In this document: in pieces, positions 34,688-44,145 of the stretch | How the letters are laid out: each line of letters starts with the position of its first letter | Position numbering within the stretch: the stretch's first letter is position 1 | Source of the DNA: Bacteroidia bacterium | Lineage (GTDB): Bacteria; Bacteroidota; Bacteroidia; CAIKAF01 | Direction of reading: 5' to 3' | Length of the DNA stretch: 44,682 nucleotides | Assembly: GCA_030427255.1 (NCBI GenBank) | Contig: JAUHWY010000027.1 | Coordinates: forward strand, 1 to 44,682 | Notes under the pieces: model-generated | Database searches by the model: none | Told to the model about the DNA's origin: nothing | Seen by the model: the letters and a program-made list of their open reading frames with translations, nothing else | Translations under genes and position numbers: made by a program

Positions 34688-35356
34688 TTACAATTCAAAA
34701 TAGTAGCCTAGGCTTAGACCAAACAACTGATTTCTCTTGGTTTGGGTTTTTTCGGAGGCAATGTCCATCAAACCCTGCGAAAACTGCGCCCGAACAAAGA
34801 ACACATGCGCAGGCATAGGCTGAATTTCCAAGCCAATGGCCGCACGAACTCCGGCATCCCAAACTTCATATTTTTCGTACAAATTGCTTTCGTCCGGCGG
34901 ACTTTGGCTATCGGGCAAGCTACCCGGCGAAAACCGGCCTTTGGCCGTAGCCAGCACACCAAAATAGCCGCCCACATCAGCAAAAGCCCGGAAAATTTCG
35001 CCGCCCGACTTGGCACGAAACATCACAGGCACCTGAAAGTAATTTAGGTTTATTCGGTAATCGGCCAAGCCCATACTTTCGCCCATGTCATTAAACACCT
35101 CCACGGACTGCATTCCCCCTAGTCCGGCATAAGCCACTTCCGTAACAAAGCCAAAATTTTTGTCAAAGGTTACTTCATGAAAGATGCCGGCATACAAGCG
35201 CAGCCTCAAATCATAGCTTGGAGCATCGGTTCCAAAACTCTGAAGCTCAGTTACAATAGGCCCTAAGTGCAGGCCAAATCGATTGTTGGTCTGTGCCAAA
35301 CCAGGTAGGCTGCACCCTAAAAGTGCAAAAGCAAAAAATATCCGTGGCCATTTCAT
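34688..35356 (-). CDS. PorT-like outer-membrane beta-barrel protein
   Basis: A 222-residue protein; ATG 35356 gives the signal peptide MKWPRIFFAFALLGCSLPGLAQ. The rest alternates short beta strands and turns in the style of the porin family/PorT barrel: NNRFGLHLGPIVTELQSFG, FGFVTEVAYAGLGGMQSV, LNYFQVPVMFRAKSGG, RAFADVGGYFGVLATA, ending LFGLSLGYYFEL. It is predicted to be a small outer-membrane barrel without plug; function unknown. It is co-oriented with, and 10 nt ahead of, the membrane protein gene. A 14-bp palindrome lies directly before the start. Confidence 0.82.
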   Translation of the reverse strand: MKWPRIFFAFALLGCSLPGLAQTNNRFGLHLGPIVTELQSFGTDAPSYDLRLRLYAGIFHEVTFDKNFGFVTEVAYAGLGGMQSVEVFNDMGESMGLADYRINLNYFQVPVMFRAKSGGEIFRAFADVGGYFGVLATAKGRFSPGSLPDSQSPPDESNLYEKYEVWDAGVRAAIGLEIQPMPAHVFFVRAQFSQGLMDIASEKTQTKRNQLFGLSLGYYFEL

Positions 35357-35358
35357 TC

Positions 35359-35372
35359 CCCTAAATTTAGGG
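35359..35372. promoter_or_regulatory. 14-bp palindrome before the outer-membrane barrel gene
   Basis: CCCTAAATTTAGGG is perfectly symmetric and ends two bases from the ATG. Its core TAAATTTA is one base off the -7 consensus TAnnTTTG, so it may combine promoter and operator, or be chance. Confidence 0.35.
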
Positions 35373-35417
35373 AGAATTTTTTGGGGGCGTATTCCGGCCT
35401 TTGGCTTTACGTCCCTT

Positions 35418-35499
35418 TTTTTCTTTGGGCAGCCATAGCCTTTGGCGGGGCTCACCAAAGGTTCCGCCGCGCCAAAGGCTTGCCTGCCACAAAGAAAAA
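35418..35499. repeat. GC-rich long hairpin H4
   Basis: Arms 35418-35450 (TTTTTCTTTGGGCAGCC..., then AGCCTTTGGCG) and 35466-35499 (CGCCAAAGGCT..., ending CAAAGAAAAA) pair over about 32 bp with a few mismatches. The element abuts the typA stop region; its T-rich outer end could also serve as a terminator for typA (minus strand), which reads through it. Confidence 0.85.
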
Positions 35500-35529
35500 T
35501 TCGGCACGGTACCGCCGCAGTCCGGCGCC

Positions 35530-37344
35530 CTATGAAGCTTGTTGCGCTGTATTGGCAGCTCGCTTCCGGTCGTTTTCGTCCAAATGTATTTTACGTAAGC
35601 GCAAACTTTTGGGAGTAACTTCTACGTACTCATCGGCTTGGATATACTCCAAGGATTCTTCCAAAGAAAAGCGAATCGGCGGAGCCAAAGAGGCTTTATC
35701 GTCTGAGCCCGATGCTCTTACGTTACTTAGTTTTTTGCTCTTGGTTAAATTCACAACCAAGTCGTTGTCGCGGCTGTGTTCGCCAACCACTTGGCCCATG
35801 TATACTTCTTCGCCCGGAGCAACAAAAAAGCGACCTCGGTCTTGTAGTTTATCCAGGGCATAAGCAATGGCAGTGCCGGTTTCCATGCAAATAAGCGCTC
35901 CGTGGGCACGCGAAGGTGCGGTGCTTTTTAAAGGCATATATTCCATGAATCGGTGCGTAACGGTAGCTTCTCCTGCGGTTACGTTCAAGAGGGCGGTACG
36001 CAAACCCAAAAGAGAGCGCGAAGGAATTTCAAATTCCAGGTGCACCAAATCGCCTTTAGGGTTCATTACTTTCATTTCTCCTTTGCGCTGAGTTACTTGC
36101 TCAATGGCTTTCCCGGAATAAGATTCGGGCACATCAATGCTCAACAATTCCACAGGCTCGCAGACTTTGCCCTCTATTTCTTTTAGAATTACTTTGGGCT
36201 GACCCACCTGCAATTCGTAGCCTTCGCGGCGCATGGTTTCAATCAAAATAGACAAGTGAAGAATGCCCCTGCCAAATACGGTAAATGTATCTTGGCTGCC
36301 GGTTTCTTCTACTTTAAGTGCTAAATTTTTCTCTGTTTCTTTAAACAGACGGTCGCGAAGGTGCCGCGAAGTCACAAACTTACCTTCCTTACCATAAAAG
36401 GGACTGTTGTTGATGGTAAAGGTCATGCTCATGGTAGGCTCATCAATGCTGATGGGAGGCATGGCTTCGGGAGCTTCACCATCGGCAATGGTGTCTCCAA
36501 TTTCAAATCCTTCCACGCCAACCACTGCGCAAATATCACCGGCTACCACCTCTTCGGTTTTGATTTTACCTAAACCTTCGAACACATACAATTCCTTTAT
36601 ACGTGCTTTGGTGCTTCCACCGTCGCGGTGCATAAGGGTAATGGGCTGGTTCACGGCAATGGAACCTCTGTGCACTCGACCTACGGCGATTCTACCAATA
36701 TAATTGGAGTAATCAATGCTTGTAATTTGGAGTTGTAGGTTTCCTTGAGGGGGATTGGGTGCAGGAATCTCTTCTAAAATGCTGTCCAGCAAATAACCAA
36801 TATCCTCGGAGGGTTTTTGCCAATCGGGCCCCATCCAGTTTTGTTTTGCCGATCCGTAAACGGTTCTAAATTCCAGCTGGTCTTCGGAAGCATCCAGATT
36901 AAACATTAGGTCAAAAACGGCCTCCTGAACCTCGTCCGGGCGACAATTTTCCTTATCTACCTTATTCACCACTACAATGGGTTTTAAGCCCAAAGAAATG
37001 GCCTTACTCAATACGTAGCGGGTTTGCGGCATGGGCCCTTCAAAGGCGTCTACCAACAGCAATACTCCGTCGGCCATGTTCAATACCCGTTCTACTTCTC
37101 CTCCAAAGTCGGCGTGGCCCGGAGTGTCAATCAGGTTGATTTTTACGTCCTTATAACGAACAGATACATTTTTGGACAAAATGGTAATGCCACGCTCCCT
37201 TTCCAGGTCGTTGTTGTCCAAGATAAGTTCTCCTGTGGTTTCGTGGGCTTTGAATAGAGCACAATAGTGCATGATTTTGTCCACCAATGTGGTTTTGCCA
37301 TGATCGACGTGGGCGATGATGGCAACGTTTCGAATTGCTGTCAT
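35530..37344 (-). CDS. typA: Translational GTPase TypA/BipA
   Basis: A 604-residue ribosome-binding GTPase that helps 50S assembly and stress adaptation. G1 is [10 protein letters not shown] (residues 11-20), the switch I/G2 region is [10 protein letters not shown]3 is [12 protein letters not shown]4 is [10 protein letters not shown], followed by EF-G-like domains II, III and V and the BipA-specific C-terminal domain ([43 protein letters not shown]). Length and order are normal. Possible -7 box TATCTTCG (one mismatch) at 37355-37362 on the minus strand, 10 bases before the start. Transcribed alone. Confidence 0.97.
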   Translation of the reverse strand: MTAIRNVAIIAHVDHGKTTLVDKIMHYCALFKAHETTGELILDNNDLERERGITILSKNVSVRYKDVKINLIDTPGHADFGGEVERVLNMADGVLLLVDAFEGPMPQTRYVLSKAISLGLKPIVVVNKVDKENCRPDEVQEAVFDLMFNLDASEDQLEFRTVYGSAKQNWMGPDWQKPSEDIGYLLDSILEEIPAPNPPQGNLQLQITSIDYSNYIGRIAVGRVHRGSIAVNQPITLMHRDGGSTKARIKELYVFEGLGKIKTEEVVAGDICAVVGVEGFEIGDTIADGEAPEAMPPISIDEPTMSMTFTINNSPFYGKEGKFVTSRHLRDRLFKETEKNLALKVEETGSQDTFTVFGRGILHLSILIETMRREGYELQVGQPKVILKEIEGKVCEPVELLSIDVPESYSGKAIEQVTQRKGEMKVMNPKGDLVHLEFEIPSRSLLGLRTALLNVTAGEATVTHRFMEYMPLKSTAPSRAHGALICMETGTAIAYALDKLQDRGRFFVAPGEEVYMGQVVGEHSRDNDLVVNLTKSKKLSNVRASGSDDKASLAPPIRFSLEESLEYIQADEYVEVTPKSLRLRKIHLDENDRKRAANTAQQAS

Positions 37345-37759
37345 AATTTGGCCGCGAAGATAGGGAGCTATATGGAAAGGATGGCCCTATTTGTAAAAAA
37401 CTTAGGTTAAGTCCCTGTATTTATCTGTTTAAACCGGGTTTTAAAGCATGGTTTTCGCCTTGGGAAATGCAGGGTTTAGCTTTGGGTAAAGAAGCTTCAA
37501 ATGATTCTGTGCACTGCGGCCCTGACCGACCGGCTACCCTGCAGGGATGCGGGTTCTTAGGGCTTGGCGGGCGGAGGCCCCGAACCTTTGGGGCGGGGAC
37601 CCCGTACCGCTTAGCCCTAAGTGCCCGGAGCCCGAAGCGTAGTAGGAAGGGCAGGATAAGCCGCCCAAAAAAACATTCCCAAAGCCCTAATCCATTTTTA
37701 TTTCCGAAAATTTAAGAAAAGCGCCTTGTTGTTTCCATTATTTTGTATCTTGTAATATT
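37345..37759. other. Divergent promoter region between typA and the T9SS type-B gene
   Basis: 415 bases without a gene. The left end should hold the typA promoter, the right end (TATTTTGTATCTTG at 37740-37753) that of the T9SS gene. The centre is occupied by GC-rich hairpin H5 (37551-37626) with further GC-rich inverted patches on both sides (37510-37550, 37627-37675). Confidence 0.6.
37551..37626. repeat. GC-rich long hairpin H5
   Basis: Arms 37551-37570 (GGGTTCTTAGGGCTTGGCGG) and 37607-37626 (CCGCTTAGCCCTAAGTGCCC) pair at 16 of 20 positions. Inside is a second small hairpin, GCCCC...GGGGC. The CTTAGGGC core also appears in H1 (8081-8088), hinting at a common origin. Confidence 0.75.
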
Positions 37760-40339
37760 GTGACCCTAAGAAAGTTCCTTTGTTTTTTGAGCCTGGCATT
37801 GCCGGCTTTGTTTGCAAGCCTTGCCGGGCAAACTACGGTATATAGCCACAACTGCGATAACTTGGGCGGTTGGGTGAATACCGGGTTGCGCTACCCAATT
37901 ATGCAGCCCGGCTTTGATTTTCAGGCGGTTGTGCCCATTGTTCCGGCCAACGATCATAGCCCCGGAGCCGGAGGCGGGGTGTTTTATAACGAAGGCAACA
38001 ATTTTTATCAGCAGGCTCAAGCGCTGCATTACATTTTATATCAAATTGAATCTCCGACCATTAACCTAACGGGTTTCGACGATACGCGCTTGGAGTTTTT
38101 TATGCAAATGCGTTCGGAAACCGGCAATTGGGACGGGGGCTATGTGGAATGGAGCATCGACGGCGGCAATACTTGGATTTTGCTGAATCAGGAGATTTGC
38201 CCCTCCGCAGCTTACGATGGCAATATGTCATTGAATCCCTCTTCTACGCCCTATTTTCAGCTGACGCATCCGGCTTGGTTTAATTTTAGAACCACTTGGA
38301 CTCGGGTGTTGATAGATGTTAGTGCGTACGACAATTTGCCGAATTGCAAAATTCGTTTCACGTTTCATAGCGATGAAGCAGCGAATGACCGCGGCTGGGC
38401 CATCGACGATATTGCGGTGGTTTCGGTTGCCGGCATTGAAGTGCATGGCAATAGCCTCAACATTCCGCACAATACGGTGCCCAATCCGGCCAACCTCACC
38501 GATTTTGGACAGGTGCTGATTGGCGCTTCTCAAACCCATACGTTTTGGATAGTGAATCCGGGAGAAAGCCCCTTGAATTTGACAGGAACTCCGGCGGTGC
38601 AAAGCAATAACCCGGTGTTTTCGGTGGTGCAACAGCCCAATCCCACCACGGTTCCACCCGGCGATTCTGTTTCCTTTCAAGTGCAATTCAGTCCCGCTGC
38701 GGCAGGCATTGTCAATGGTCAGTTGACCATAGCCCATTCCGATAGCTACAGCGTTTGTCAGCCCATAAATCCCTTGTTGATTAATGTGCGGGGCGAGGCT
38801 GCCAATACGCCACCATTTATGGTGCAAGCTCTGCAAGACACTTCGGTGTGCCTTAATGATCCGGGCTGGACCTGGAATTTTACGGTTCAGGACAACGAGC
38901 AGGCTGCCGCTGCGATACAAGCGACGGTAAGTTCTTCCAATCAAGCTTTGCTGCCCAACGGAAATTTGGTGCTTGGAGGTGCCGGTGCCAACCGAACCCT
39001 TCAGGCGACTCCGGTGGCCGGTCAGAGCGGTACGGCAGTTATCAGCTTGGTGCTGAACGATGGGCAGGCCCAGCATTTTGATTCGACCTTTACTTTTTTG
39101 GTTACGGTAAGCGATACGGTGGCGCCAACCGCTCTTTGTCAAGACATAAGCGTGACCTTGAATGCCCAAAATCAAGCTACGATACAAGCCTTGGCCATAG
39201 ATGCAGGGTCATTTGACCTGTGCGGCATTCAGTCCATTAGTCTAAGCCAGACGTCTTTTGACTGCAGCGACGTGCCACAGGCTACTGTAAGTTTAACGGT
39301 AACGGATTTTGCGGGGCAGTCGGACCAGTGCCAAGCTACGGTTACGGTAAATCCTACACCGATGCAGGTGCAGTACACTACCAGTCAGTATTTGCCCGGA
39401 GGAACGGAGGTTTCTTGTTTTGGAGCAAGCGACGGAGCCATTGGCCTTACGGTAAGTGGTGGTTGCGCACCGATTGCTTTTCAATGGCAGAATCCGGTAG
39501 GGAATACTTCGGACAGTTTGAGTGGATTATCTGCCGGCGCTTATGCGGTGCAGGTAAGTGACGCTGTTGGTCAAAGTCAGGTGCTTTCCATAAATTTGGA
39601 TGAGCCTCCGCCTTTAATAGACCAAACTGCCGTGGTTTCGGCTCGCTGTGCCGGTTCTGCGGATGGGGAGGCTGTTTTGAATGCCATGGGCGGCGTACCA
39701 CCTTATAGCTATTCTCTTGGCCCTGTGCTTACCGGCTTAAGTGCCGGTGTGCTAAATTACCAAATCGTAGATGCCCATAATTGCATACTTGACGGACAAT
39801 CTACCATTCAGGCGCCTGATAGTCTTAGCGTAAATCCGGTTCAAGAACGGTTTGAATTGGTTTGTGGGGAAGCGGCTCAGTTGTCGTTTAGTCCTTCCGG
39901 CGGGGTAGAGCCTTATCTGTTTGATTGGAGTTTTCCGGACGTGCTCAGTTGCTTGGATTGCACCGACCCGGAGGTTCGTCCCACCGACAACTTAAAGCTG
40001 GTCCTTGAAATTCGAGATGCCAACCAATGTGCCGTTGTTCAAGAATTTTTATTCGCCTTGGCTTGCAATGTGTATGTGCCGAATGCCTTTACGCCTAATG
40101 GAGACGGGGTAAATGAAATGTTTTTGGTGAGGGCCGGAGCAGCGCAGGAGTTTAACCTGCGCATTCACGACCGTTGGGGTAGGGCCTTGTTTGTTTCCAA
40201 TGATATAGAAAAGGGCTGGACCGGAAAAGACGAGGAAGGAAAGCTGTATCCTACCGGCGTGTATGTTTGGAGGCTTAGTTTGACCTTGCCCGGTGGAGAC
40301 GATGTGGATATGCATGGGAAGGTGCATTTGATTCGCTAA
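37760..40339 (+). CDS. Large T9SS type-B (gliding-associated CHU_C) surface protein
   Basis: An 859-residue secreted protein. GTG 37760 opens the signal peptide (LRKFLCFLSLALPALFASLAGQ). Residues ~25-220 resemble an immune-inhibitor-A/MAM-like sandwich (VYSHNCDNLGGWVNTG, WSIDGGNTW, RFTFHSDEAANDRGWAIDDI). An ASPM/HYDIN-type Ig domain follows (~225-345, DFGQVLIGASQTHTFWIVN), then cadherin/HYR-like repeats (DTVAPTALCQDISVTLN), SprB-like repeats (CFGASDGAIGLTVSGGCAP, CAGSADGEAVLNAMGGVPPY), and the C-terminal type B sorting domain (VYVPNAFTPNGDGVNEMFLV, IHDRWGRALF, ending YPTGVYVWRL). It should be an adhesin or gliding-related surface protein. Confidence 0.9.
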   Translation: MTLRKFLCFLSLALPALFASLAGQTTVYSHNCDNLGGWVNTGLRYPIMQPGFDFQAVVPIVPANDHSPGAGGGVFYNEGNNFYQQAQALHYILYQIESPTINLTGFDDTRLEFFMQMRSETGNWDGGYVEWSIDGGNTWILLNQEICPSAAYDGNMSLNPSSTPYFQLTHPAWFNFRTTWTRVLIDVSAYDNLPNCKIRFTFHSDEAANDRGWAIDDIAVVSVAGIEVHGNSLNIPHNTVPNPANLTDFGQVLIGASQTHTFWIVNPGESPLNLTGTPAVQSNNPVFSVVQQPNPTTVPPGDSVSFQVQFSPAAAGIVNGQLTIAHSDSYSVCQPINPLLINVRGEAANTPPFMVQALQDTSVCLNDPGWTWNFTVQDNEQAAAAIQATVSSSNQALLPNGNLVLGGAGANRTLQATPVAGQSGTAVISLVLNDGQAQHFDSTFTFLVTVSDTVAPTALCQDISVTLNAQNQATIQALAIDAGSFDLCGIQSISLSQTSFDCSDVPQATVSLTVTDFAGQSDQCQATVTVNPTPMQVQYTTSQYLPGGTEVSCFGASDGAIGLTVSGGCAPIAFQWQNPVGNTSDSLSGLSAGAYAVQVSDAVGQSQVLSINLDEPPPLIDQTAVVSARCAGSADGEAVLNAMGGVPPYSYSLGPVLTGLSAGVLNYQIVDAHNCILDGQSTIQAPDSLSVNPVQERFELVCGEAAQLSFSPSGGVEPYLFDWSFPDVLSCLDCTDPEVRPTDNLKLVLEIRDANQCAVVQEFLFALACNVYVPNAFTPNGDGVNEMFLVRAGAAQEFNLRIHDRWGRALFVSNDIEKGWTGKDEEGKLYPTGVYVWRLSLTLPGGDDVDMHGKVHLIR

Positions 40340-40372
40340 ACCTCGTTCCTTTTTCATTGCCGGGGCATTCTT

Positions 40373-40380
40373 TACCTTTG
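40373..40380 (+). promoter_or_regulatory. -7 promoter box of the tyrS operon
   Basis: TACCTTTG (exact TAnnTTTG) ends 18 bases before the tyrS ATG at 40399. A TTG at 40357 is closer than usual. Confidence 0.5.
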
Positions 40381-40398
40381 CTTACCATAAGCAAAAGC

Positions 40399-41673
40399 AT
40401 GAAATCATTCATTGACGAGTTAGAAAAACGGGGCCTAATCCAAGACATGGTTCCGGGAACCAAAGAATTGCTGGAAAAGAAGCAAGTTAGTGCCTATGTG
40501 GGTTTTGATCCTACGGCCGATTCTTTGCATGTAGGCCATTTGGTTCAGGTGATGCTTTTGGTGCATTTGCAGCGCTCAGGACACAAGCCCATTGCCTTAG
40601 TGGGTGGTGCTACAGGAATGGTTGGAGATCCTTCCGGCAAATCTCAGGAGCGCAATTTGCTTACCGAGGAAGCCGTTAGGCACAATGCTGCTTGTATTGA
40701 AGGGCAGTTGAGGAAATTTCTTGATTTCGATGGAAAAGATGGGGCTACTTTGGTGAATAATTTGGATTGGATTGGCCCCATGTCTTTTATCGACTTTATT
40801 CGTGATGTGGGAAAGCACATTCCTATAGGCTATATGTTGGCCAAGGAATCCGTTAAAAAACGAATGGATACGGGGCTTTCCTTTACTGAATTCACCTATC
40901 AGCTTTTGCAAGGTTACGATTTTTACCATTTGTATGCACACTTGGGTTGTGAGCTACAAATGGGAGGTTCTGACCAATGGGGCAATATGACCACCGGCAC
41001 CGAGTTTATTCGCCGCAAAGCCGGAGGGGAAGCTTTTGCCATAATTTCGCCTTTGCTTACCAAGGCCGACGGTACCAAGTTTGGAAAAACCGAATCGGGT
41101 GCGGTTTGGCTGGATCCTAAGAAAACCTCGCCTTACGATTTTTACCAGTTTTGGTTGAGGGCCAGCGATCAAGATGCTGCGCGCTATGTACATATTTTTA
41201 GCCTTGCCGAGGTGGAAGATATTCAGGCTTTGATAAAAGCCCACGAGCAAGAGCCGCACAAATTGGAGCTTCAGCGGTTCTTGGCAAGAGAGCTCACCGA
41301 ACGTGTGCATGGGGCAGAGGCACTTAGACTTGCTGAGCTTACCAGCGAACTTTTGTTTGGAAAAGGAACTACCGAACAATTGCAACAGCTTTCGGAAGGT
41401 GAAATTCGGGAAGTGTTTCAAGGAGTTCCTGTGCATGAAATCTCCGACCAAGCCTTCCGTTCGGCCACGAGCTTGGCAGATTTGCTTGCCGAGGAGGCTC
41501 CGGTGTTTCCAAGCAAGGGAGAGGCGCGAAGGAAAATTAAAAGTGGAGCTTTGGCGGTAAATAAGCAAAAAATTACCGAGGAAGTTGCCCCATCTTCTTT
41601 AGCTTTACTTCAGAACCGCTATTTGTTGGTTCAGAACGGAAAGAAAAACTATCATTTAATTGTGGTGTCATGA
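40399..41673 (+). CDS. tyrS: Tyrosyl-tRNA synthetase
   Basis: A 424-residue class I aminoacyl-tRNA synthetase that charges tRNA-Tyr. ATG 40399 is chosen because the upstream in-frame codons overlap the promoter box. The HIGH motif is HVGH (44-47) in FDPTADSLHVGH, tyrosine recognition is by GGSDQWGNMTTG, and the KMSKS-type loop is KFGKT (227-231). The C-terminal S4-like RNA-binding domain (FPSKGEARRKIKSGALAVN) is present. Its TGA overlaps the ATG of the next gene (ATGA). Confidence 0.97.
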   Translation: MKSFIDELEKRGLIQDMVPGTKELLEKKQVSAYVGFDPTADSLHVGHLVQVMLLVHLQRSGHKPIALVGGATGMVGDPSGKSQERNLLTEEAVRHNAACIEGQLRKFLDFDGKDGATLVNNLDWIGPMSFIDFIRDVGKHIPIGYMLAKESVKKRMDTGLSFTEFTYQLLQGYDFYHLYAHLGCELQMGGSDQWGNMTTGTEFIRRKAGGEAFAIISPLLTKADGTKFGKTESGAVWLDPKKTSPYDFYQFWLRASDQDAARYVHIFSLAEVEDIQALIKAHEQEPHKLELQRFLARELTERVHGAEALRLAELTSELLFGKGTTEQLQQLSEGEIREVFQGVPVHEISDQAFRSATSLADLLAEEAPVFPSKGEARRKIKSGALAVNKQKITEEVAPSSLALLQNRYLLVQNGKKNYHLIVVS

Positions 41674-43328
41674 GGTATATGTTTGCCGGACTTATTTTTC
41701 TTGGATTGGCCTCTTGTGGAGGTCCGGGCATGGATAAGCCCGAACCCATTGTACTTACGGAGGCTCAACAAGCGCATATTCAGCAGCGTTTGGCCATTTA
41801 TAAGGAAGTTGAATTAACGGCGGATATAAGTCATCTGGAGGCTCCATACCGAAAAATGTTGCCTTTGTTGATGGAGGCCGCAGCCATTATGGATACCCTT
41901 TTCTGGATGCAAGCCTATGGGGAACCGCATCTGTTGTTGGATCGAATTAGCGATCCTGCGGCCAAGCGTTTTACTCAAATCAATTATGGTCCTTGGGACA
42001 GGTTGGACAACAACAAGCCATTTTTACCGGGCTTCGGCGAGAAGCCTGCGGGAGCCAATCTGTATCCACAAGATGTGTCGGAGGAAGCCTTTGAATCTTG
42101 GCCGGATAGCTCCAAAAACAGCTTGTATACTTTGGTGCGCTACAGTTCTGAGCATACGCTAATGGCTGTTCCTTATTCCAAGGCCTTTGAAAAGGAATTG
42201 GGTAGAGCAGCAGCTTTGCTTGAGGAAGCAGCGGCCTTATCGCCGGATGCAGGACTGAAAACCTATTTGGAAGAGCGGGCCAAGGCCTTTACCAGCAACC
42301 GATATTACGAAAGCGACTTGGCTTGGATGGACATGAAAAGCAGTCCGTTAGATTTGGTTATTGGACCTATTGAGACTTACGAGGACAAGTGGTTTGGTCA
42401 AAAAGCGGCTTTTGAGGCCTATGTGCTTATTCGAGATCAAGAATGGAGCAAAAAGCTGGAGAAATTCACGGCCTACCTCCCCGAATTGCAGGCCGGACTT
42501 CCGGTTTCTGAGGAGTATAAGCCGGCGCTTGATGGCAGCGGCTCTGAAATTAATGCCTACGATGTAGTTTTTTATGCCGGCGATTGCAATGCAGGCAGCA
42601 AAACCATTGCCATAAATTTGCCCAACGACGAGCGGATTCAAGCCACCAAGGGCACCCGACGTTTGCAGCTGAAAAATGTAATGCGGGCCAAATACGAGCA
42701 TATTTTGGTGCCCATTGCCGAAGCACTTATGGTACCCGAGCAGGTAGAGCTCATCAATTTTGATGCATTTTTTAGTACCGTAATGTTTCACGAAGTGGCC
42801 CATGGTTTGGGCATTAAAGAGGTGGTAGGAAAACCCGGTCTTTTGGTTCGTGAAGCCTTAAAAGAGCACGCCTCGGCTTTGGAAGAAGGGAAAGCCGATA
42901 TTTTGGGGCTTTACATGATTCGCCAACTGCATGAAAAGGGCGAGTTGGAGAGTTCCATGGAGGCGTATTACGCCACCTTTATGGCCGGAATTTTTCGGTC
43001 GGTTCGTTTTGGTGCTGCCAGTGCACACGGTAAGGCAAATATGATGCGCTTCAACTATTTTATGGAGCATGGTGCATTTGCCAAGGACCCTGAATCAGGT
43101 AGGTATAGGGTCGATTTTTCGAAGATGGAAGAAGCCATGAAGGGTTTGTCGGAGCGTATCCTTACCATTCAAGGCAATGGCGATTATGAGGCAGCCACCG
43201 AGGAGTTGAATAAGCGCGGCAACATAAGTACCGAGTTGCAATCCGACTTAGATCGTTTGGCTGAGCTTGGGATTCCGGTGGACCTGGTGTTTAAGCAGGG
43301 TCCTGAGGTGTTGGGGCTCAACCCATGA
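41670..43328 (+). CDS. M49-like (dipeptidyl peptidase III-type) zinc lipoprotein
   Basis: A 552-residue protein with a lipobox (FLGLASCGG, lipidated Cys at residue 16), so probably tethered in the periplasm or outer membrane. Zinc ligands are visible as HEVAHGLG (His374, His378) and EEGKAD (Glu405/406), matching the HExxH...EExxAD layout of bacterial relatives of peptidase family M49; classical DPP III has the longer HExxGH. Other family traits are INLPNDERI and FDAFFSTVMFHE. The substrate is unknown; it may be a peptidase or a non-peptidase zinc hydrolase. It overlaps tyrS and the CPBP gene by 4 bp at each end, so the three are one transcript. Confidence 0.82.
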   Translation: MRYMFAGLIFLGLASCGGPGMDKPEPIVLTEAQQAHIQQRLAIYKEVELTADISHLEAPYRKMLPLLMEAAAIMDTLFWMQAYGEPHLLLDRISDPAAKRFTQINYGPWDRLDNNKPFLPGFGEKPAGANLYPQDVSEEAFESWPDSSKNSLYTLVRYSSEHTLMAVPYSKAFEKELGRAAALLEEAAALSPDAGLKTYLEERAKAFTSNRYYESDLAWMDMKSSPLDLVIGPIETYEDKWFGQKAAFEAYVLIRDQEWSKKLEKFTAYLPELQAGLPVSEEYKPALDGSGSEINAYDVVFYAGDCNAGSKTIAINLPNDERIQATKGTRRLQLKNVMRAKYEHILVPIAEALMVPEQVELINFDAFFSTVMFHEVAHGLGIKEVVGKPGLLVREALKEHASALEEGKADILGLYMIRQLHEKGELESSMEAYYATFMAGIFRSVRFGAASAHGKANMMRFNYFMEHGAFAKDPESGRYRVDFSKMEEAMKGLSERILTIQGNGDYEAATEELNKRGNISTELQSDLDRLAELGIPVDLVFKQGPEVLGLNP

Positions 43329-44068
43329 CACCGCTCCAGGAGCTTAAGCAAAACCTGACTAGCCAAAAGCAGGCGCTGCTGTTGCTTGGAATAGCGGCAT
43401 GCTGTTTGGTGGTTTTGGAGTATCAGGGCAATGCTTTTTTGGCTCCGTGGGGCTCCTTGTTGAAGTATTTTGGCTGGTATGAAGCCTTTAACCATTGGTT
43501 GTATTATCATGAAGAAGCAGGGCTGCATCAGAAGCTTTGGTGGGTGGCTTGGACAGGGATTTGCTATTTGGGGATTCCTTTGCTCAGCTGTGCCTTATTG
43601 GGCCTTTCTCCCTTAAATCTTGGTTTGCGTTGGCCGGGTCTGAAGGCGCTGGTGCCTTATCTTTTGTTGTATGTTTTGGTGTTGCCTTTGGTTTTTTGGG
43701 CGGCGCACCAACCCGGGTTTCAGGCCACCTATCCTTTTTTTACCAGCCCCTTAGGGCTGAACAGTTCGGATGGCATTCGCCAACAAATAAGCTGGGAGCT
43801 TGCCTATGCTTTTCAGTTTTTTGCTTTAGAATTCTTTTTTAGAGGGTTTATAACGCTTGGACTCAAACCGGCCTTTGGTATGGCTTCGATTTTTATTATG
43901 GTGTTGCCTTACGTAATGATCCATTTTGCCAAACCGCAACCAGAAGCCTTTGGCAGTTTGTTTGCGGGATTGATATTGGGCTACATGAGTTGGAAAAGCA
44001 ACAGCATATGGGGTGGTGTATTGTTGCATGTGGCAGTAGCTTGGACTATGGATGGTTTGGCGGTTTGA
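43325..44068 (+). CDS. CPBP-family intramembrane protease
   Basis: A 247-residue polytopic membrane protein. The CPBP/Abi signature region is LEFFFRGF (Glu169, Arg173), followed by MIHF (His200) and LLHVAVAWTMD (His235), all within the last membrane helices. The usual EExxxR motif has leucine (Leu168) in place of the first glutamate; activity may still be possible since the second glutamate remains. CPBP members cleave prenylated or membrane substrates and are often linked to bacteriocin immunity; no bacteriocin genes are near. Last gene of the tyrS operon. Confidence 0.83.
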   Translation: MTPLQELKQNLTSQKQALLLLGIAACCLVVLEYQGNAFLAPWGSLLKYFGWYEAFNHWLYYHEEAGLHQKLWWVAWTGICYLGIPLLSCALLGLSPLNLGLRWPGLKALVPYLLLYVLVLPLVFWAAHQPGFQATYPFFTSPLGLNSSDGIRQQISWELAYAFQFFALEFFFRGFITLGLKPAFGMASIFIMVLPYVMIHFAKPQPEAFGSLFAGLILGYMSWKSNSIWGGVLLHVAVAWTMDGLAV

Positions 44069-44145
44069 TGGGGTAGGATGTCAGAGGAAAGAGGAGATTC
44101 CTGGGTTTTAATGTATTATGTAATTATATGAAGACGGGACATGTA

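Noticed and set aside
35381-35863. Plus-strand gene across H4 and the typA 3' end
   Set aside because: It consists of hairpin sequence followed by typA antisense.
38228-39187. Minus-strand gene opposite the T9SS type-B protein
   Set aside because: It is the antisense of a large secreted protein with a complete domain series.
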